Shown piece after piece: positions 11,358-27,507 of a DNA stretch of 64,000 nt. The DNA is from Wuchereria bancrofti (taxonomy: Eukaryota; Nematoda; Chromadorea; Rhabditida; Onchocercidae): NCBI GenBank assembly GCA_005281725.1, contig SSBO01000008.1, positions 1,922,001 to 1,986,000 on the forward strand. Direction: 5' to 3'. A model generated the notes under the pieces. It did not search any database. It was not told the DNA's origin and saw only the letters and a program-made list of their open reading frames with translations. A program made the position numbers and the translations under genes. Each line of letters begins with the position of its first letter. Position 1 is the first letter of the stretch.

Positions 11358-12793
11358 ATGATTCAGTATGGTCGATTATCAGTAGTAGGTGTAATTCGAT
11401 ATTCATCCTTTCCGGATACAGCAGCAATAGCAGGAACCTCAAATGCTGTAAATAGTTCATCAAGCTTGCAGGAGGGACAATGCAAGAATAAGAATACTAA
11501 AGTTGTATCAAGGTACTCTTAAATTTGACCTTTCACCTTCTCCTTTTATCGTATTTCTTGTTTTTTGATTTTAATTATTCGTTTTAGTCAAGTTAGTGAG
11601 TACTATTTTAATTACAGGTTGACCGAAAGACATCGTTTAATTGCTGAAGGTCGTTTACCACCTGTGACTTATGAGTGGGAGAAAGAGTTATGGGCAAAAC
11701 GTGAACGTTTCGGTACTTATGGTTTGGCCAGTGGTGTTAAACCTGAAGAGTTATGGCCCAGTGTTGAAGTGAGGATTGCATTCATGGCTAATTTATCTTT
11801 TTTTTTTCCAGTGCTTTTTCTCTCCTTTTTTAAAATTTAGAAATATCACCATGAAACAGTATTCGAGAAATGCTGCATGATTCACTATGTATTCATTACT
11901 GGTAGAGTGACTTGATTTGAACTTTGCTTAACCACCATCATTTTTAAAGCGAAATTTAATTTTTATTTTACTGATTCATTATTCCTTGAAATTATTCTGC
12001 CAGGTATTTCAAAAACATTTTGTAATTGCATTGAAGAAATGATTAGGCAAATAAGGCATATCAGTAAGATTAATTATTTGTAGGAGATTCAGGAAGAAGA
12101 AGCTATAGGATGGTATGTGAAGTACAGTGATGCCTTAAAAAATGTTGAAGATGCGAAGGAGTCAGAACATGCTAATACTTTAACAAGGTAATCATGCCTA
12201 GAAATGCCTATTATTACGGAATAGAGATATTTTTTTTTTATATTTTTTTTTATTACGGAAAGATATTTTTTTTAGGCGTGTAAAAGTGTTTAAATTTTGT
12301 TCATTTCAGGCTTAAGGAAGTGGCAGCGCTTGAAAATAAATATCCAGAAATGTTGCGAGAGTTTTTGGAGAGTCGAAAAGAGGTGGTTCCTGTGAAATCA
12401 AAACAGGAATTAGAAGCAGAGCAGCAAGCAAAAGATATGCTTGATTATTATGGCTATGAAATTTCGCCCAGTGACCCACGATTTCCAATATTGTTTGAAA
12501 AAATGACTGAAGCAAAGAAGAAAGTTAGTGGTTACATTCATTAATGAAATATCACTTTTCATTATCCTCTAGTAAAATATTAATTTTCTGAATTTCGTAA
12601 TCATTTCTTCCCTAATAAATATTTTGAGTGTTCTATTTGCCTCTTTATTTTATTTCCTTAGTTGAACTACCGACTGAAAGTAAAAGAGAGATTACAGGCA
12701 GCCAAATTAACGGAGAAAGAGGAACTATCGTTGAAGAAACGTACATCGCGAAAGAAAGAAAAAGAGAAGAAACAAGAGAAAAAAGATTCTTGA
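11358..12793 (+). CDS. Mitochondrial ribosomal protein mL64 (CRIF1/GADD45GIP1 family)
   Basis: This is a large-subunit mitoribosome protein near the peptide exit tunnel; in mammals it is also called CRIF1. Five exons, 11358-11512, 11618-11768, 12084-12187, 12310-12523 and 12662-12793, sum to exactly 252 codons. The N-terminus MIQYGRLSVVGVIRYSSF resembles a mitochondrial targeting peptide. The middle has RHRLIAEGRLPPVTYEWEKE. The family signature is near the end: LDYYGYEISPSDPRFPILFE followed by a Lys/Glu-rich coiled tail ending KKQEKKDS, matching the human LGYQVDPRSARF region. The ATG at 11358 is chosen because it gives a sensible presequence. An AATAAA lies at 12823-12828, and ATE1 starts only about 170 bp downstream, so the two may be co-transcribed. 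Confidence 0.85.
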
Positions 12794-12822
12794 TTTTGGT
12801 GTGATTGTATTTTGAAAATAGG

Positions 12823-12828
12823 AATAAA
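12823..12828 (+). terminator. Polyadenylation signal AATAAA of mL64
   Basis: AATAAA sits 30 nt after the mL64 stop codon and about 130 nt before the likely trans-splice acceptor of ATE1. This spacing is typical of nematode operons. Confidence 0.6.
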
Positions 12829-12953
12829 TGGTAACTAGTGTTCGTCAAATGTTACTGATAGACATTTCGCTTGTCCAATTCATACATGATACCATTATGC
12901 TAGCATTCAGCTGTTGTATGTTCTGGCATTGAACATATATGTGTATTTCAAAC

Positions 12954-12955
12954 AG
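12954..12955 (+). promoter_or_regulatory. Probable trans-splice acceptor upstream of ATE1
   Basis: The sequence TTTCAAACAG ends nine nt before the first of two ATG codons. No upstream 5' exon is needed to complete ATE1, so a spliced leader probably joins here. Confidence 0.55.
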
Positions 12956-12964
12956 GAATATTTG

Positions 12965-16276
<3,312 letters not shown>

Positions 16277-18328
16277 TATTTTATAGACGTTTTCAAAATT
16301 TAAAGCCTTATTTTTTCACAATTAGTTATATGAAAAATTTTGTTTAGGGTGAATAAGTGAGATACAAATGAAATCATTTTTGCCGGTTGTGGTTTAAGCA
16401 ATTAAAAGTGTGCCATACTTTTTTGGAGCTAGCATGAAAATTTCTGTGCGAAATTTGACCTTGGTGATATGATGCGTAGTATTGGTACTAAAAGGCGGAA
16501 CATATTGCAAGCTGCTAGACTGTCGAAAATACCGTAGCACCCACTGAGCGATTAAATCAGGCCATTGGAATCCTGAAAGTTTAACTAATCACTGAGGTGA
16601 TAGTTTAACTTATCCATTTGCTTGAGGTGTTCATTAGTTCCATTTAAACAGTCTCTGTAAGAAAATGTTTGTTTCTTGCTTGTTTAGTTTTTCTGACATG
16701 AAGAATACTTTTCTTTGAAAAATATCCTTCTAACATCTCGGGTGTACCTTATTTGTTATAGTATAGGTATAGGTATTATTTTAATAAAATTTTTGTACAT
16801 TATTCTCTGCAGGCTATGTCTCACTTTATTGTCATAGCATTTTCGGTGGTTTTAATCCGTTTATTTTTTTTTAAAACACATGACGTCATAATACTATACA
16901 TATTTTGCTTCCATTTTCCTGTCCTTGTCTCCCATTATAATGTGTCGTATATTTATTTGCGTCGCGACCGTTTGTCAATAAGCTGGAAATTTGAATGTTT
17001 CAATGAACTGTTGACAGTATTGATTAGGAAGCTATGATGTTTGCTTGCACTTTTCAATTCTAGGGTAGATATATTGTACCTGATTGAAATTTGATTCCTA
17101 AATGAACCACTGTATACATCTGTAATCCTTCTCACAAATTAGAATGTATGTGTCATAGCAGCTTGTCATGCTATCATTAATATTATGTTACTAATTGTAT
17201 TATTATATATTTTATGATTTAATTATTTGGAAATAAAATCTCTTTTTAGGAAACGAAAATTTCACCTTTGATACTGATTATGTTGGACCATTTATATATC
17301 AGATATAATTTTTCAAATTTAGCTTTATTCTTCCTTTTTTTTTCAATAGACTGTTATAGCCCATGCAAATGCTAAATTATTTTCATAAATTTATATTTCA
17401 TAAATTCGAATGAAAGAGATAGAAATGCCAGTGTGAACAACAGACTAGTACCACTGGCATGAATAGCGTTTAATATTCTAACATTCTGTTGACTTTATTG
17501 GTCTGTAATTCGTACACATGAAAGAGTATGCGTTAGCGAGAGTAAATGTTTAATAAATTGTTGCATATATAGAATAATATAAATTTAGAATAGAATAATA
17601 TAAATTTTAGAGTAATGAATAAAAATGTTTCTCTTTGATTACAGTTTACCATCTATCACACGTCATTAGACGTTCAGATGAGGTCATTATTTGATTGTCA
17701 GTGAAACTTACAAAATTTTTTGCTTTTAACTAAAAAATATGAGAAAATCGATTGGAAGTATGGAATTGTCTCCTGAATTTTATTTGTCTGTTTCAATATC
17801 TTATTTTACTTCACTGATATATATTTTTTTCCTCTTTATCCAATCATTTGTTAATCAGTGCAAGAGGTATAGATTACAAAGCTATGATATTCAGTTATTA
17901 AATTTAAACTGATATATTATGTAGGTGGTATTAAAGATGACGGTTGACCTATATATATACATATTGTTTAATTACCTGTTTTATCATCTGTTTCAAAAAA
18001 CACCTATCTGAGAGTTATACAAATGAAAACTTGAATTTTATCCTTCCGCCAGTAGTGAATTGGTTCAAGGGTAGGACTATTATTGCAAATTGGGAGTTTT
18101 GAAAATTCCTGACCTCGTTGTTTTAGCAAAAGAAAGGTCAATTGGAATTCTTTTCTATTAATACATTTTTGTTATGTGAAATTGGTAGTGTTATCTATGT
18201 AGTAGAAAGTATTACATTTCCATTGCTGATTTCATTATTAAATTCGTCGGATTAAATTTTTAATTTCGCTATTGTTTCTCATGATTACCACAAGTATTAT
18301 TATTTGTTCAGTTTTCAGGGCAACTCGA
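16277..18328. other. Intergenic between ATE1 and LMAN1
   Basis: About 2 kb. AATAAA-like poly(A) signals are present, for example TTTTAATAAAATTT near 16780. No coding exon or RNA gene is supported. The right end holds the promoter and the candidate trans-splice acceptor GTTTTCAG at 18311-18318. Confidence 0.55.
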
Positions 18329-21257
18329 ATGTGTACCCTCGTATTATTTTTATCATTAATAACAATATATAGGTTATCATTACTAACACAAGCAGTAAAT
18401 GGACCAGTACAAAGACGTTTTGAATATAAACATAGCTTTCGTGCGCCTGATTTATGTTTACGTGATGGTACTATACCATTCTGGTCTATTACTGGTGATG
18501 CAGTAGCTTCCAGTGAACAACTTCGATTAGCACCATCCATGAGGAGTCGAAAAGGTAAATGATATCTCTTTTTGCTATAAAGTTATACAATGATTAGTAA
18601 TATTAATGATTTAATCATGATTAGAGGAAATGAATGGTAGATCTCTCAGTTATGGTTAGTTGAATATAATAATTTTAGGACTTGCATGGAACAAACGTGT
18701 AATGGCTGAGTCAAGTCATTTTGAAGTTCAAGTTGCTTTTCGAGTAACTGGACAAGGTCGTATTGGTGCTGATGGTATTGCTATCTGGTATACTGCTCAG
18801 CAACCTACTCTTGGTCCTGTAAGTAGATATTTCTGCAACTATCTTATGTATTTCAATTGTATTAGTAGTTAAAGGTTTAACTTATTACTTCCGAACTTTC
18901 CTATAGTACTTAACAGCTGGTGCTAATTCCAATAATAAAGCTGGATTTAATAGCAGTTATTACATTTCTAGTCACTGAAGTTCTGTCTCATTATTTAATT
19001 ACTGCAAAATGTACATTGTCTACCTATTTGTTCCTTATAAAGATGTTTACTTGTATCACTCATCAGAATTTGCTTTCTTTTGTACTCTTTGTAATATCAC
19101 TAGCCATCCCTATCTCAATAGAAGGTTACTTATCTCTGTTTTAGGTGTTTGGAGCAAATGATTACTGGATAGGAATGGGACTTTTCTTGGATTCATTTGA
19201 TAATGATGCCCAGAAAAATAATCCATTCGTGGCGTTAATGATTAACGATGGCACCAGGCAGTACGACCATCAGACAGATGGATCGCAGCAAATGCTTTCA
19301 GGTAAATTCTCGCTCGAACTTCATTTTGATTTCTGAAAAAGAAATTAACTACAGTGATTTAAACTTAATGAAAATAATTTCATAAAAGTTCGTTTGAGTA
19401 TCTTTTCATTAAAGATATTAAAATTTTTGGAATTTCAGGCTGTCAGAAAGACTTTCGTAACAAACCATATCCGGTACATTTAAAAATTGAGTATCTTCAT
19501 AATGTTCTTACCGTATCATTATCCGATGGTCTACAGGCTACACCCCGCTACGAATTATGTATTCGCTCTGAAAATATATTTTTACCGAACAACGGGTTTT
19601 TCGGTATGTATTACAAATTATAACAATAGAATGATAATTGTGCTGAGTCGGTTGAAGTTTCGTTATAAATGAAGTAGTGATTTCATAAGTTTCGAAATTA
19701 TTCTCGTTAAAACAGTGAAAAATTTGAATTTTCAGGTATTTCCGCTGCTACGGGTGGTTTAGCAGATGATCATGATATTGTCGAGTATAGCGTATTTTCA
19801 TTATATACCGATAGAACACCAGCGCCTTCAGCTCTTCCGCAAGAAGAAAAACAAAAATATGATGCCGAATTTGAAAAACAGATGAAAGAATATGAAAAAG
19901 AACGACAAAAGTATGGATGTTGTTTACAATAAGATCTTTGATTTTATGAATTGACTTTGTGTTTTCAATACTTCTTTGGCTTTTGAAAAATGGAAGTATA
20001 ATAAAAGAACTTTTTTTTTTTTAGATTTAAAGAAGAGCATCCAGAAAAAGCAAAACCAGATACACTGGATGAGGAGATTGCTGAAATATACGAAGATGCA
20101 TCGCAGAGAGAAATGAGGATGATTCTTGAAATGCAAACAAATATCCATCAAGTTCTTCAACATCTGGAAGGTCGATTACAAGATATCAGGTATTATTAAG
20201 TGATATTTTTATGCTTTAAATTGGTAAAAAATTGAAGAGTATTTCAAGACATTACTTTTAGTCAACAACAAAATGTTCAATCTTCAATGATACAACAGTG
20301 TGCAGGTAGAGCTGGTGGAGCTGCACTTGGTGGATCAGATCAAATGGCTATCGATACTGGAAGTTTCCAATTGCATGAAAAGAATGAAGCTTTGCAGGTC
20401 ACTATCATTTTTGATAACTTTTCGTGAAATTTACTGCAGTTTTCGTGAAATTTACTGCATATGAGGTTAGAGAACTTTAATGAATGTTATGAAATATTTG
20501 TTGTAGTCATTGCGAGATTTAACATCTAATGTACGGGATATGAAGAGTTATGTAAATGAAATCTTCACTCGTACTTATAATCTCGAGCAGAAAATGGGTG
20601 CTGGAAGTGCAGTGGGATCTCCATCTGGCAGCACACCAGATCCAGCTTTACGATCTCTTATTGAAACAATACAAAATGATGTGCGACAAATTAGAACGAC
20701 GCAAATTGGAACGGTAATTTTTTACAGAAAATTTTGATAAGTGATGAAAACATAAGATATTACCTTTCAAATAGCTCTTTTGAAGCTTAATCCTGTGTGC
20801 AAAATAATATGCTTGCTTTTATGTCTCCTTAGAATGCTTGTTATCGTTATTTCTTGGTTTTTTGAATAGTTTCTCATAACTTTATGGCTAATTATTTTGT
20901 TCGTTATTCTTCAGCACTCTTTTTTTTTTTTTGTCTTTTTAGTAATTGCATAATGGAAATTTTACATGAACTTTAACTTATTTCTTTTCCAGCCAAAGGC
21001 CCAAGTTGTCGGTGACAGTTGTACGAATATATCCTGTTTGTCGTCTTCATTTTTCATGACTATTATTTTAGCGCAGAGTGCTGTTATTGTCCTCGTCCTA
21101 TGGATAAGGTAAATTTCTCAACAGTATTTGATATGCCTACTTAATTTTTTTTTTACTTGCAAGTAGATATACTATTTGACGAGTCAAATTCCTAAAGTCT
21201 TGTTCTCGTAATGTGTTTTATTTCAGAGGCAAGCCGGAGAAAGCGAAATTTTATTAA
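18329..21257 (+). CDS. ile-1: ERGIC-53 / LMAN1 L-type lectin cargo receptor
   Basis: This is a type I membrane lectin that carries glycoproteins from the ER to the ERGIC. Ten exons, 18329-18554, 18679-18818, 19145-19301, 19439-19603, 19736-19910, 20025-20189, 20262-20397, 20507-20713, 20993-21108 and 21227-21257, give 505 residues (human 510). A hydrophobic signal peptide (MCTLVLFLSLITIYRLSLL) leads into the L-type lectin domain. Visible there are EYKHSFRAPDL, GADGIAIWYT, GLFLDSFDND (Ca and sugar-binding Asp/Asn region) and NNGFFGISAATGGLADDHD. A Glu/Lys-rich coiled coil, a Gly/Ser linker, one membrane span (FFMTIILAQSAVIVLVLWI) and a short tail RGKPEKAKFY follow. The tail ends KAKFY, a KxKxx-type COPI retrieval signal with an aromatic end, instead of the usual KKFF. 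Confidence 0.94.
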
Positions 21258-22098
21258 GATTTATTTCTTTGAAATTGTTTCGGGTGAAATAGATTTCTTT
21301 CAAGAGGTTTCGATGACCAGTATGTTCCAATTTTGTACCGTTCACGTTTTCTCGTACTTGCTTGAGAAAAAGAAGGCAGTCACGTGCCAGATCAGCTATA
21401 TTTTAAAAGAATTAACTCTGCCTTTCTAACTTTCTTGTTTTTCAATCCTGCCAAAGGTTGTGATAATTATTATATTGGCAGTCTGTTGTTCTTGACATAA
21501 ATTACAAGTTCTCAAATTCTTTTTTCTATACCTTCCTATACCTTATGGACTTGTGTTTTAAGTGCAGTTTTTGCAAAATTACTAAAATAACTAAATCTTA
21601 ATTCATTAGAATGTGGCTTTTTTGTTCGGTGAAAATTTTTTTAAAAAGTCTTTTGTTACAAAGTTGTTCAGATGAATTATTACATCTTATATAATCTTTG
21701 CACAGAATAGCTTACTGCCAGTACTGGGCGATTTGATACTTTTGAGGATGAGAAATAATGCGCATTGATACTGTACATCACACATTATCAAGGATGATTT
21801 TTAGCGTTACTCATCATATTGTTTCCTTTCACTTATCTGTTTTCAAACTTTTGCTGAGTAGAAATCTTTCAGGTCACCATTTTTATGGTTTAACTTATGA
21901 ACAATTTTATTGTTCTAATATTAAAATTATTAAAAGCAACTAAAGCATGCTTCAAAAACTTTAGTTGAGGAATGAAAATAGTGAACCAAAGTCAGAATTC
22001 GCTTATTCAAAACATCATTCCACGAGGCAATTCCTATAAAGATTAAATGAAGTGTATTTTTGTTATTAGTTTCCAGCATAATAAAAAAAATTAATTTA
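21258..22098. other. Convergent intergenic region
   Basis: This holds the 3' flanks of LMAN1 (+) and farnesyl diphosphate synthase (-), about 840 bp. I see no further gene. Confidence 0.6.
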
Positions 22099-24599
22099 TC
22101 AGAGGTTCGCATTCACTAAATCATCAACTGATTGCCGTAAGACTGGTCTGAGATCTATCATTGGGAAATGATCAATACTATTGAGTATTTCGACAGCGTA
22201 TCTTTCACGAAATAAGGAGAAATCATCTGCTACTCGCAAATGTGTCAGAATATCTTTCAGTTTTTGCTCCGATGTAATGCTTCGTTTACCAAAGTGCTCC
22301 TGGAAATGTTTGTTTCTTAAGAAATATAAAAAATAGTTCCCGCTTTTTTAATGAACTAATTTATATCATTACCTGAAAATCTGCTAGGAAGTTTGGTTGA
22401 TGTGTTAGTTTTTCCACTGCTTTACAAGTAACCCATGTGCATTTCGCTTCCCTCAAGTCATTTCCTACTTTACCCGTTATCGATTTATCGCCAAAACAAT
22501 CCATGTAATCATCCTAAAAAGCTAAAGCTTTTTTATAAATAAAATATCAGTGGTCAACTTTCGCCGCCAAATCAATGGGCACAAAAGTGACAAAGCGGAT
22601 TATAAAGTTTCCCAATCTTTCGAACAACTGCCAGCTTTCAATTCAGTGAGGAAGGTGTACCTTAGATTGGAAGAGATAACCAAGTTGGTAAGCAACTCGT
22701 TTCAGAGGTTCAATGATTAATGGTTGCGCAGTTAAAAGAGCAGCAATCTGTAGTGGTGTGAAATAAGTATAATGCGACGTCTTGTGTTGCGTTATTGTCC
22801 GATGTCTGGAAGCAAATAATAAAATGTCATTAAAATAAAATGCCATTGAGTTAAAACTCTTTAGTATAAAATAACCTTTGCCAAGTGCAGTCTTCCACAC
22901 CCTTCGTATCACCATCAAGTATTTGACCGAGTACTGTAACGCGCCGAGCCTTGAAAAATGTTTTTGAACGAAAGCAAATGATTATCTTTCTCGATATAAC
23001 AGAAATAGAAATAACTTTCAATTAGAAATGTCCATTCATTAATTTTCAAAACACAAATGACAAGAAAGCTGTAAAACATACGGCCTACTTACTTCATCAA
23101 AGGCATCTCTAACTTCAGCCGAAACTCGATTACTGCGTAAAACATACGACACCATACAATCCAATAACAATCCATCATTGATTCCATTTATTCCTATTCC
23201 TTCCTAAGAATCTTTCAATAAGTTATCAATCATATCGTTCGTTTGTTATTGAACCAAATGATACATAACCCATTTCCTATATAATAAAGACCCTTTTTTT
23301 TTCGAGATCCTTGAAATATATTTCGAATCTTATAAAAGCTTTAGCATAACTAAATATACGACAAGAATTTCAGAGAGATATAAACATGATTCAAAGAACT
23401 AAGCAAAATCATAAAGGAAAAATAACCAATCGATGCCAACATGGTTTGCCTCTTCTACTGACACCTTCATCCATTACATCATCTTCGATAAGGAAAAAGC
23501 TTTGTAAAAGTTCCAAACAAGCTGCTGTATTTGCTACCATTTTCATTCGTTCTTCATCCTGTCGTCCACCGAGTGCTTTATAGGCCTCTATCAACAGCAT
23601 ACTTCGTTTATATTTACCACCACAAACAGAATGGTTAAATAGCTATAATGTCAAAATGATTAATTAAAGTCGAATGACAGGTAAAACCTCTCACATAACT
23701 TTCCTCAAATACATATCCAGACAAATCTAACAATGAATTCACTACTCCAAAATCAATTTGCTTCCGTGATTCACCGATAAATAAAATCTTACCTTATCAA
23801 TTCGATCTCTCATGCATTTTGTTTCACGTTCCTGCAGACTAGCGACAAACTTCTGCATAGCAATTCTCTTAATACCTTCTATAGCATCAACAATTTGCTT
23901 CCTACACATACTGTAAAAGTTCTTGATAAATACTGATGAGCACGGCAATATTTGGGAAAACAATGTGATGAGAAGAATGTAAACAGATATTATACTGTCA
24001 CTCAAATATTTCGATAACGTCACGCTGCTCAGGATGAAAATAACTGAAGTACTCTGTAGCAATTTTCAACAAATGTGAAATACAAAAATCAAAATATATT
24101 TAATATAAAAACTAATGACAAATTTATAAAACAACAACAAAAGACCATAAGTGTTGTTTACAAGGAGGGACCTGTAAATTAAGTACCCAAAAAAAGGAGC
24201 AATAATGTGAATAAACGTACTGCAAATACTACAGTGCGTAGTAACAACATTAATAATATCACTGAATAAACTGATTTAGGAGAGGGGTCCAAAAATAAAA
24301 AGGTTAAACAATTAAACATTATCTGTACAACCACAAGACATGGAATAATGGCTAGTATTTACCTATGACCTAATTAAAAATGCTTCGACTAGGATAAATA
24401 ATCGAATAACAACACATTTGCCGATAACTAAGCTTTTTTGTTCTTCGATTTAGCAAAAAACATACAAAATAAATATTTCCATATAAGAAATAAATATAGA
24501 TTTCAATGAAACAAAATAAAGTGCCAAAAAGTACCCATTATCTATTCGTTAGAGCAACTACTTACGTTCTACCAGCCAATATACGAACTCGATCAACAT
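22099..24599 (-). CDS. fdps-1: Farnesyl diphosphate synthase
   Basis: The enzyme condenses IPP with DMAPP and GPP to make farnesyl diphosphate for prenylation, dolichol and ubiquinone. Exons are 24053-24002, 23910-23793, 23642-23427, 23203-23093, 22949-22876, 22805-22661, 22513-22373 and 22299-22099. A candidate first exon at 24599-24566 ([11 protein letters not shown], donor GTAAGT) fits the phase and gives 363 residues; this exon is the least certain. Key motifs are [20 protein letters not shown], the first Asp-rich motif in [15 protein letters not shown] followed by [34 protein letters not shown] and the second Asp-rich motif DDYMDCFGD followed by ITGKVGNDL. Both DDxxD magnesium-diphosphate sites are intact. 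The C-terminus lacks the basic KIYKRRK-type end and stops at VNANL. Confidence 0.92.
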
Positions 24600-24890
24600 A
24601 AAAACATATGAAACCTATGCTCTTAAAGAGCTAATAAAAAGTCAATGTTTGGATCAAGTACGTAGTAAACTGCATACTTTATTAATGTAAATTTAATCTG
24701 AGTAACTAATCAGAGTATACGACTGATAACGTCAAAAAAAAAAAAGATTTGAGGACAAACTAAGTCTTGCCCCACCCTCTGCTGATAGGAAACTGGTCAG
24801 ATATCCGATTCAAACTGCTTCTAAAACAATTTTAGTTACCAAGGCTAGAAGGCACAGTTGCTACCATATAGGTTAACAGAATAAGATTAA
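24600..24890. other. Intergenic between WAVE 3' end and FDPS 5' end
   Basis: This short gap between two minus-strand genes has no gene. It would hold the WAVE poly(A) site and the FDPS promoter or trans-splice site. Confidence 0.45.
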
Positions 24891-26844
24891 CTAATCCCAT
24901 TCTTCATCATCATCTGTTGGCGATTCGCTATTACTATCGGAATGCCCCAAAATATGTTCCATCCTACGACGCAATATGGCTGCAACATCATTCGCTTCTG
25001 CAGCTGCTTTTTCTTCCGCTGCTTGTTCTTTCCTCTGCACCTACAAATTACGCTTTGTCAAATCCAGCACTTCATAAAGAAAAGAAAGCTCAACAGCTTA
25101 ATGATGATCAAAATAGTTTATCTTACCTGTTTCAGTTTTATGCCAGACTGTATTTCAGCGAGTAGATTCGAACGTGTATTAGAAACATGAGTAACGGATG
25201 TTTCGTTTTTCATTTCTTCTTTATTAGCAAAAGATGCAACAACGACAGGTGATTGGGTAGTTGTTACAGCGGAAGTGACACCGGGTACAGATGGTGGAGG
25301 AGGAGGTGGAGGTGGAATAGAATTAGAAGATGGGGCGACATACTGCATTGTAGGTGGAGACGGCATCTGGCAAACTAGTGAGGTATGCATGAGGGGTGGT
25401 GGCGGTGGAGGAAGATCATCCTCCAAAAGCGCATCGTCTTGCAAATCGATGTCGGCCAACTGACTAGCTATTTGGTTATCAGCTGGAACAACTGACAATT
25501 CCTGAAATTTGACTTACTTTTAAAAGAACAACAAAGAAATCTCAGCATAAGTACATTCCAAACAGATAATCTCATTAATATTTCTTTAATGTTTCTTAAA
25601 AATTCGAAGAAATTTGCCTCTTTGATGGGTGAACAAGCAAAAGGCGCGACTGAAGTCATTGGTATCGTGGCAGAATATCCATTACTCGTGGGTACACTCA
25701 TTCCGGCCGGTGCGCGAACTTGATCAATACGTACTATCTGAGGTGCCTGATATTCTGCTGGAAAATGCATAATGTCTGCAGGACGCTGTTGTGTTGCAAT
25801 AGAATATCTGAAAATACAATGAAAACCATAACAATACTTTTATTATAGAACGAAATTTATCATACGAGAAAAAAAAAAAGAGAATATAAGCAAGTAAAAA
25901 TGGGTACAGTTTCAACCTTGGAATGGAATCTCTCCCGATATTATTTGTCACAGGCTGACGATTACGTTTCTTTCGAGGACTTTTGTTTTCAGCTGGTGAT
26001 CTGACGGAACGTCCCCGTCGCCCATCACCAACATCTTTCAACATTTCTTGCCTCCATAAATCGAAGAAATATGACGGATCAGTATAATACCTACAATACA
26101 TGTACGCAATTTTCCTTTTCATTTCCATATGATATCAAAGAACTTTCTAATATTCATCAATTTCTTTCATATTTAGTAAAACGAAAGAAAACATCAGATA
26201 AAATTAACCTAAGTGCATTCTTCTTGTCATCTCTGTAAGGATTTAGAGCGTCCAAATTAGGTGGAGGATCACAAGCAGCATAACATTCTGCTAAAGCAGA
26301 AGGCAACGTTTGACGATCTAATGTATGTTGATCAATTATACAGCTACTTTTGAATGGTTTTCGCATATGTAAATCTTCAAGTGACACTGAAATATAATTC
26401 ATATTTAGTAAAACGAAAGAAAACATCAGATAAAAGTTAAAAGAATAATGTTCAAAGAACATTCGTTATCGAATAAGATCTGCTATAATATCGATAACAA
26501 TACACTTCAGCTCTTTCTTCAAACTATCAATTCAACCATTCAATCTTCAAAAGTTAAAAAAAAAAAAAAAAACCTTGTTCTTGCGTGTAATCCAATTGTG
26601 TCACTTTATGCGTTAATCTTTCAATCCTCTGCGATAAAGTATTTGTTTTATGATCCAATTTTACAGCCTCATGATAAACTTCACCAAAAATGTGTTCAGC
26701 ATGTCGGCTTAATGAACTCAATTGTCGAATTAGATTTGCTAAGGTACCATTAGCAACGCATTCCAATTCATCTTGTTGTATTGAAGATGGCAAACGATGA
26801 AGGCTTACGTTAACCGGTGAGATCGCACGCCTAGTTAACGGCAT
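24891..26844 (-). CDS. wve-1: WAVE/SCAR actin-nucleation-promoting factor
   Basis: WAVE activates Arp2/3 downstream of Rac as part of the WAVE regulatory complex. Six exons, 26844-26574, 26386-26209, 26090-25917, 25807-25618, 25501-25127 and 25040-24891, sum to 446 codons. The N-terminal WAVE homology domain shows MPLTRRAISPVNV, ELECVANGTLANLIRQLSSL, SRHAEHIFGE and VSLEDLHMRKPFKSS. NPYRDDKK and YYTDPSYFFDLW then follow, and a basic patch (SPRKKRNRQP). The middle has poly-Pro runs. The C-terminal VCA is complete: WH2 RSNLLAEIQSGIKLKQ, connector NDVAAILRRRMEHILG and acidic tail DDDEEWD. The intron after exon 4 uses a GC donor (GAG|GCAAAT); in-phase joining supports this. Exon 2 is flanked by a 35-bp direct repeat. 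Confidence 0.92.
26169..26435. repeat. 35-bp direct repeats flanking WAVE exon 2
   Basis: CATATTTAGTAAAACGAAAG followed by AAAACATCAGATAAAA occurs at about 26169-26204 and again at about 26400-26435. The copies look identical for about 35 bp and bracket the 178-nt exon 26386-26209. Each lies in a flanking intron. Confidence 0.9.
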
Positions 26845-27507
26845 CTGAAATAAGCACTAATTTAATTTAATTTTACTAATTATTAGCTAGAAACTATTCT
26901 ATAATATTTCTTAGTCTCTTTCACCTAGTAAATCATTCCAGTGATATGATATCATGACAGAATTAACTTATCACAAAACAACCATGTCAACAAGATAATT
27001 CAACCATGTCAACAAGATGATTTAACCATCTTGCCAAATAAATAACCAAGAAAAAGTATAAGAGAGAAGAAGCAGTACAATAAGCAAAAACACCTCCCAA
27101 AATCCCTCATCCATCGAACATTGGGAAAAACAAGACTCTCACCCAACCACCTGTAATGTTTGTTCTAGACAGGCTTAGATTCAGGTCGCTAAGGTAATCA
27201 TCAGTTCCTGGACTGATGAAAGGTAAAAGGGGGTTTGGATGGGACATGTCAACGAGTAGTTTGTGTCACCTTTTCCAAGAAATAAGCAGAATTTTGTTCT
27301 ATTCGTGTCCATTTCTAAAATTTGATTATGAATTCCGGTATATTATTAACTGTATGTTTCCTAGCTGTACGTGGTGACACGATTGTCATTTGTGTATGAA
27401 TTCATCAAGCTACTAATTGTACGTGGTGACATGATTGTCATTTGTAGATGAACTCATCGAGCAAGTTGTTATTGTTTGATATACTGCATGCATCATTTGC
27501 TTGCAGA
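26845..27507. other. Divergent promoter region between WAVE and exo-3
   Basis: About 660 bp between head-to-head genes. It contains a short tandem repeat of CAACCATGTCAACAAGAT near 26981-27025 and a repeated TACGTGGTGACAxGATTGTC at about 27368 and 27420. No gene seen. Confidence 0.5.

Noticed and set aside
25275..25463. Gly-rich + strand frame
   Set aside because: It is the antisense of the poly-proline part of WAVE exon 5.
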